Positions 61,629 through 64,000 of a stretch of DNA of 64,000 bases are shown piece after piece. Numbering within the stretch: position 1 is the stretch's first letter; every line of letters starts with the position of its first letter. The stretch is from positions 34,501 to 98,500 of the forward strand of contig CAKQUV010000006.1 in NCBI GenBank assembly GCA_934277615.1. The letters run 5' to 3'. Under the pieces are notes generated by a model. The model saw only the letters and a program-made list of their open reading frames with translations. It made no database searches and had not been told where the DNA came from. A program made the translations under genes and the position numbers. Source of the stretch: an uncultured Clostridia bacterium (lineage in GTDB: Bacteria; Bacillota; Clostridia; Christensenellales; CAG-917).

Positions 61629-63026
61629 TCAATCCTCTTTCACCCATTTGGCGTAAAGGTGCAAGTCGGAATGGCGCCCCTTTTCACGCTCGGTTATAGG
61701 TTCGCCCGTGCATTCGGGATTATCATACCAACCGACAAAAGCATATCCGTGTCTGGTCGCTTCACGCAGAACGTACGTTTCGCTCTCAACGGTAAAAGTC
61801 GCATTGTTGGAATTGCTCATATCGTTTGAATATTCAACTTCTGCGCCGTGGAAAACAATTTTATATTCAACGGGAGTCCATGACGCATACAAAACGACGT
61901 CGCCGACGCTGCCTTTTTCGATTTTCTCAACCTTTTCGTTTTGCGCATTATACCAACCGCCAAAAACATAATAATCTTTCGTCGCGATAGGCAAAACCAC
62001 TTCCGTTTCGACATTATACGCAAAAGTCCAATCGGCGTCGTCGCAATCATAGCCGTTATAGACGATATTATACGTCGCAAGCATATATTTTATGTAAACT
62101 ACCATATCCGAAACAACGTTTTCGAGGCTTTTATCCCATGCCGCCGTATAACCCGTCCTTGCCGTCGGAGTCGGCGGATTTACTATGTTTTTGCCGTGTT
62201 CCACCCTCACTGTTTCCGTTCTGTCGCCATAATCGAAAGTAACGGTATGCACAAGCGGCTCTATCTCCAAAATCGCACTCATTTCCGCAATCGGCTCATA
62301 GTTTTCTCCGAAGTCGAAATGCGCAATTATCAAATGTTCGCCAACCTCGCTCACACCGTTTCCCGTATAAGTAACTTTGACTTCCTCAGGAAGATTGCCG
62401 CTCACAAACAGGCTATGATTTTCACCGTTCCAAACAACTGTTGCGCCTTCGAATAAAACGTTTTCAATTTTTAATTTTTCAATGGTGAGCGTTGCGCTCT
62501 TTTGCAAATCTTTATAACCGTCCATTGAAATAATCGCATTAACCGCATATGTGCCGGCGTTTACAAATTCATGCTCGCCTACGTACTCGATAGACGCACC
62601 GCTCGGCAAATTCACTGCAATAGAATGCTTGTTTCCGTCATATACCACGCTATTATTTTCGAAAACAACGCCTTCGATGTCAAGCAATTCTTTCCATTTT
62701 GCGTATAAAGTTATATCTGATTGAGGGGCTACGGAAAAATCTATTTCCGCCTTGGTTTCGCACTCGATATCGCTACACCAGTACAGAAATTCAAAACTGT
62801 CTTTAGCGGGTGTCGGCACGGCGTCGCCGTATTTCCAAATTATATCGTTTTCACCGTTATTGAGAACAAAAGTTATATAAGACGACGGTTGAAACAAATC
62901 GTTTACATCGTCGGAATCACAGGCACAAAGCAAGCAAACTGTCGTTATTGATAGGCAGATTATTGCGAGAATAAAAAATATATGTTTTACAGTTTTTCCA
63001 AATGCATATCCGTTATGGCTTATCAT
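61629..63026 (-). CDS. Lipoprotein with InlB B-type (Listeria-Bacteroides) repeats
   Basis: 465 residues. Lipoprotein signal ending LLCAC (Cys36). Then an InlB B-like/Flg_new repeat (FLYWCSD...LYAKW), two MBG-like domains (EGVVFENNSVVYDGNKHSIAV and ENVLFEGATVVWNGENHSL), and three more B-type repeats: VTFDYGDRTETV..., YNIVYNGYDCD...VFGGWYNAQNE and YKIVFHGAEV...FVGWYDNPECTGEPI ending LYAKWVKED. The mix of MBG and InlB-B modules is common in surface adhesins of gut Firmicutes and echoes the MBG domains of the giant protein. Only a weak AGAAGAG site upstream. Probably lipid-anchored adhesion protein. Confidence 0.85.
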   Translation of the reverse strand: MISHNGYAFGKTVKHIFFILAIICLSITTVCLLCACDSDDVNDLFQPSSYITFVLNNGENDIIWKYGDAVPTPAKDSFEFLYWCSDIECETKAEIDFSVAPQSDITLYAKWKELLDIEGVVFENNSVVYDGNKHSIAVNLPSGASIEYVGEHEFVNAGTYAVNAIISMDGYKDLQKSATLTIEKLKIENVLFEGATVVWNGENHSLFVSGNLPEEVKVTYTGNGVSEVGEHLIIAHFDFGENYEPIAEMSAILEIEPLVHTVTFDYGDRTETVRVEHGKNIVNPPTPTARTGYTAAWDKSLENVVSDMVVYIKYMLATYNIVYNGYDCDDADWTFAYNVETEVVLPIATKDYYVFGGWYNAQNEKVEKIEKGSVGDVVLYASWTPVEYKIVFHGAEVEYSNDMSNSNNATFTVESETYVLREATRHGYAFVGWYDNPECTGEPITEREKGRHSDLHLYAKWVKED

Positions 63027-63180
63027 TGGTACAATACTCTTCTTTTGTTAGTTTGTTACTGAATTTTCCAAATAATTATACCACCCTCCCGGCATTTTTC
63101 AACCCTTTTGACCACTTTCTCTCAAAATTGTAATTTTATGGGCATAAAATCACTACAAAAACCAACCAATAATGGTTAAA

Positions 63181-63273
63181 CTTCCGTTTCGCTCCGTTGG
63201 TGCTCAACGCAAACACGCTGTCGCGTAAATCTTTTCTTATATATGCCGCTCCCTTTGTGCAAGCACGCAGAGC
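63181..63273. repeat. 93-base direct repeat, copy 1
   Basis: Identical over 93 bases to 63306-63398. The 32-base gap between copies ends with a CACGTC/GACGTG inverted repeat. This copy lacks the right arm that makes copy 2 a hairpin. Confidence 0.9.
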
Positions 63274-63305
63274 TGTTGCTATAGTAATGCACGTCTCACG
63301 ACGTG

Positions 63306-63414
63306 CTTCCGTTTCGCTCCGTTGGTGCTCAACGCAAACACGCTGTCGCGTAAATCTTTTCTTATATATGCCGCTCCCTTTGTGCAAGCACGCAGAGCGG
63401 CATATATAAGAAAA
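63306..63414. repeat. 93-base direct repeat, copy 2, with 20-bp hairpin
   Basis: Copy 2 spans 63306-63398. Its end (63357-63376) pairs perfectly over 20 bp with 63395-63414, enclosing an 18-base loop. It lies directly downstream of tRNA-Gln on the minus strand, beyond the terminator. Confidence 0.9.
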
Positions 63415-63439
63415 CACCCTCACATACATGAGGGTGTTT
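63412..63439 (-). terminator. Terminator of tRNA-Gln
   Basis: AAACACCCTCA and TGAGGGTGTTT form an 11-bp stem with a 6-base loop, 4 bases past the tRNA 3' end on the minus strand. Confidence 0.75.
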
Positions 63440-63443
63440 GCGT

Positions 63444-63517
63444 TGGCAGGAGCTATAGGAATCGAACCTACACAGTGGGAGTCAGAGGCCCAAGTGCTAC
63501 CACTACACCAAGCTCCA
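63444..63517 (-). tRNA. tRNA-Gln (anticodon CUG)
   Basis: Minus-strand cloverleaf: 5' TGGAGCT pairs with AGCTCC plus a weak 1-72 pair, as usual for tRNA-Gln. Anticodon loop CTCTGAC gives CTG, T-arm contains GGTTCGATTCC, and CCA is encoded. Confidence 0.93.
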
Positions 63518-63528
63518 TCGCGACAATG

Positions 63529-63558
63529 ATTATATATCACGATGTACATATTTTGCAA
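63529..63558 (-). promoter_or_regulatory. Promoter of tRNA-Gln
   Basis: Minus strand TTGCAA, 18-base spacer, TATAAT, 11 bases before the mature 5' end, so the primary transcript has a very short leader. Confidence 0.65.
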
Positions 63559-63628
63559 ATGATTTTGTTCACTTCACTCAAAAAATCGCAATCTATATAT
63601 AATTTTTTAGATAGTTAGCGCAATTTTG

Positions 63629-63657
63629 TTGCAAAAATTTGCAAATTGATGTATATT
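63629..63657 (+). promoter_or_regulatory. Promoter of tRNA-Pro
   Basis: TTGCAA, 17-base spacer, TATATT, 23 bases before the mature 5' end. Confidence 0.6.
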
Positions 63658-63680
63658 GCATAAGCAATCAAATTTACCAA

Positions 63681-63757
63681 CGGGGTGTAGCGCAGTTTGG
63701 TAGCGCGTACGGTTCGGGACCGTAAGGCCGCGAGTTCAAGTCTCGCCACTCCGACCA
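63681..63757 (+). tRNA. tRNA-Pro (anticodon CGG)
   Basis: Acceptor CGGGGTG pairs with CACTCCG (one G-U), anticodon loop TTCGGGA in stem TACGG/CCGTA gives CGG, D-arm GCGCAGTTTGGTAGCGC, T-arm GAGTTCAAGTCTC, and CCA is encoded. Confidence 0.96.
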
Positions 63758-63760
63758 GAC

Positions 63761-63791
63761 AAAAGACACGGACAGTTTGTCCGTGTCTTTT
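63761..63791 (+). terminator. Terminator of tRNA-Pro
   Basis: A perfect 13-bp stem (AAAAGACACGGAC with GTCCGTGTCTTTT, loop AGTTT), 3 bases past the tRNA. Confidence 0.9.
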
Positions 63792-63892
63792 CGTCTCCAA
63801 AGTGGCTCGCCTATAACTATCAGTGACGCGATTGGCATTGCAACAATCGCTATTCCGTCGCGAGCCTTTCCGTAGGCAAGGCTCACGCTTTA

Positions 63893-63913
63893 CAAGTCTC
63901 GCCACTCCGACCA
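63893..63913 (+). repeat. Duplicate of the tRNA-Pro 3' end (attachment-site-like)
   Basis: 21 bases identical to 63737-63757, from the T-arm to the CCA end. Direct repeats of a tRNA 3' end are left by integrases that use tRNA genes as attachment sites. Only 135 bases lie between the two copies and no integrase is present. Confidence 0.7.
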
Positions 63914-63923
63914 CAAACTTCGT

Positions 63924-63956
63924 TGAGTGCATACATTGTGTGCACTCAGTTTTTTA
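63924..63956 (+). terminator. Intrinsic terminator after the tRNA-Pro 3' duplicate
   Basis: TGAGTGCATAC and its partner ending TGCACTCA form an 11-bp stem with one wobble, followed by a T6 run. It stands directly behind the duplicated tRNA end as if it once terminated a tRNA gene there. Confidence 0.65.
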
Positions 63957-64000
63957 TATCCGTTCAACTTGCGCTTGCGCAAACGTTGAAACGGATATAA
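63956..64000. repeat. Long inverted repeat at the right window edge
   Basis: TATATCCGTTCAAC-type left arm pairs with a right arm ending CGGATATAA, with one bulge and a TTGCGC/GCGCAA inner stem. It may continue outside the window. Confidence 0.6.

Noticed and set aside
63136..63558. 140-codon minus-strand frame
   Set aside because: It reads through tRNA-Gln and the 93-base repeats; the peptide is a translation of the tRNA.
63615..63932. 105-codon minus-strand frame
   Set aside because: It is the complement of tRNA-Pro and its duplicated end.

Overview
The window looks like chromosome from a spore-forming Gram-positive bacterium of the Clostridia type, probably a gut-associated lineage related to Christensenellales (the lineage is inference). 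Reasons: spoIIE and spoIVA are present, with spoIIE-tilS-hpt in the order usual for Firmicutes; there are many lipoproteins with typical lipoboxes; exported proteins carry SipW-type signal peptides; most genes have strong GGAGG-like ribosome sites; many promoters read as near-consensus sigma-A sites; and all four tRNAs encode their CCA end.

Region by region. Positions 1-700 hold the end of a gene, a terminator and copy A of a dispersed repeat. Positions 700-5,000 carry a membrane-anchored glycerophosphodiester phosphodiesterase and an M6-like metalloprotease lipoprotein. Positions 5,100-5,430 hold a tRNA-Thr/tRNA-Ser operon read leftward. Positions 5,460-27,450 are one leftward surface-protein locus: a 6,282-residue GLUG/MBG-repeat giant, two SipW-type (TasA/camelysin-like) proteins and a small leucine-rich-repeat protein, with an unusual repeat array and a foldable leader in front. 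Copy B of the dispersed repeat follows. Positions 27,930-31,000 are a copper-resistance operon (csoR, copA with an in-frame copZ). Positions 31,025-38,714 are a tight leftward housekeeping and sporulation operon (spoIIE, tilS, hpt, cca, rmuC, PHP phosphatase). An ECF-transporter S protein and an FGGY kinase point rightward. Positions 41,566-48,408 are a complete leftward nucleoside salvage set (deoA, tdk, udk, psuG, deoC, deoD, deoB, cdd). Then come two paralogous double-anchored lipoproteins, a low-molecular-weight phosphatase, mnmM, a MATE exporter, spoIVA, a second small copper-chaperone-like protein, M20 and M24 peptidases and two further lipoproteins. The right end (63,027-64,000) is rich in repeats and hairpins around tRNA-Gln and tRNA-Pro.

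How the parts work together. The nucleoside set converts nucleosides to bases plus (deoxy)ribose phosphates, then to acetaldehyde and glyceraldehyde-3-phosphate. CsoR, CopA and CopZ sense, carry and export copper. The surface locus is the best candidate for something undescribed: a giant repeat protein co-transcribed with fibre-type exported proteins, with GATAT-containing inverted repeats in every leader. Other notable points are an independent copZ start inside copA, and three genes whose -10 box sits 6 bases from the start codon, which suggests leaderless transcripts.
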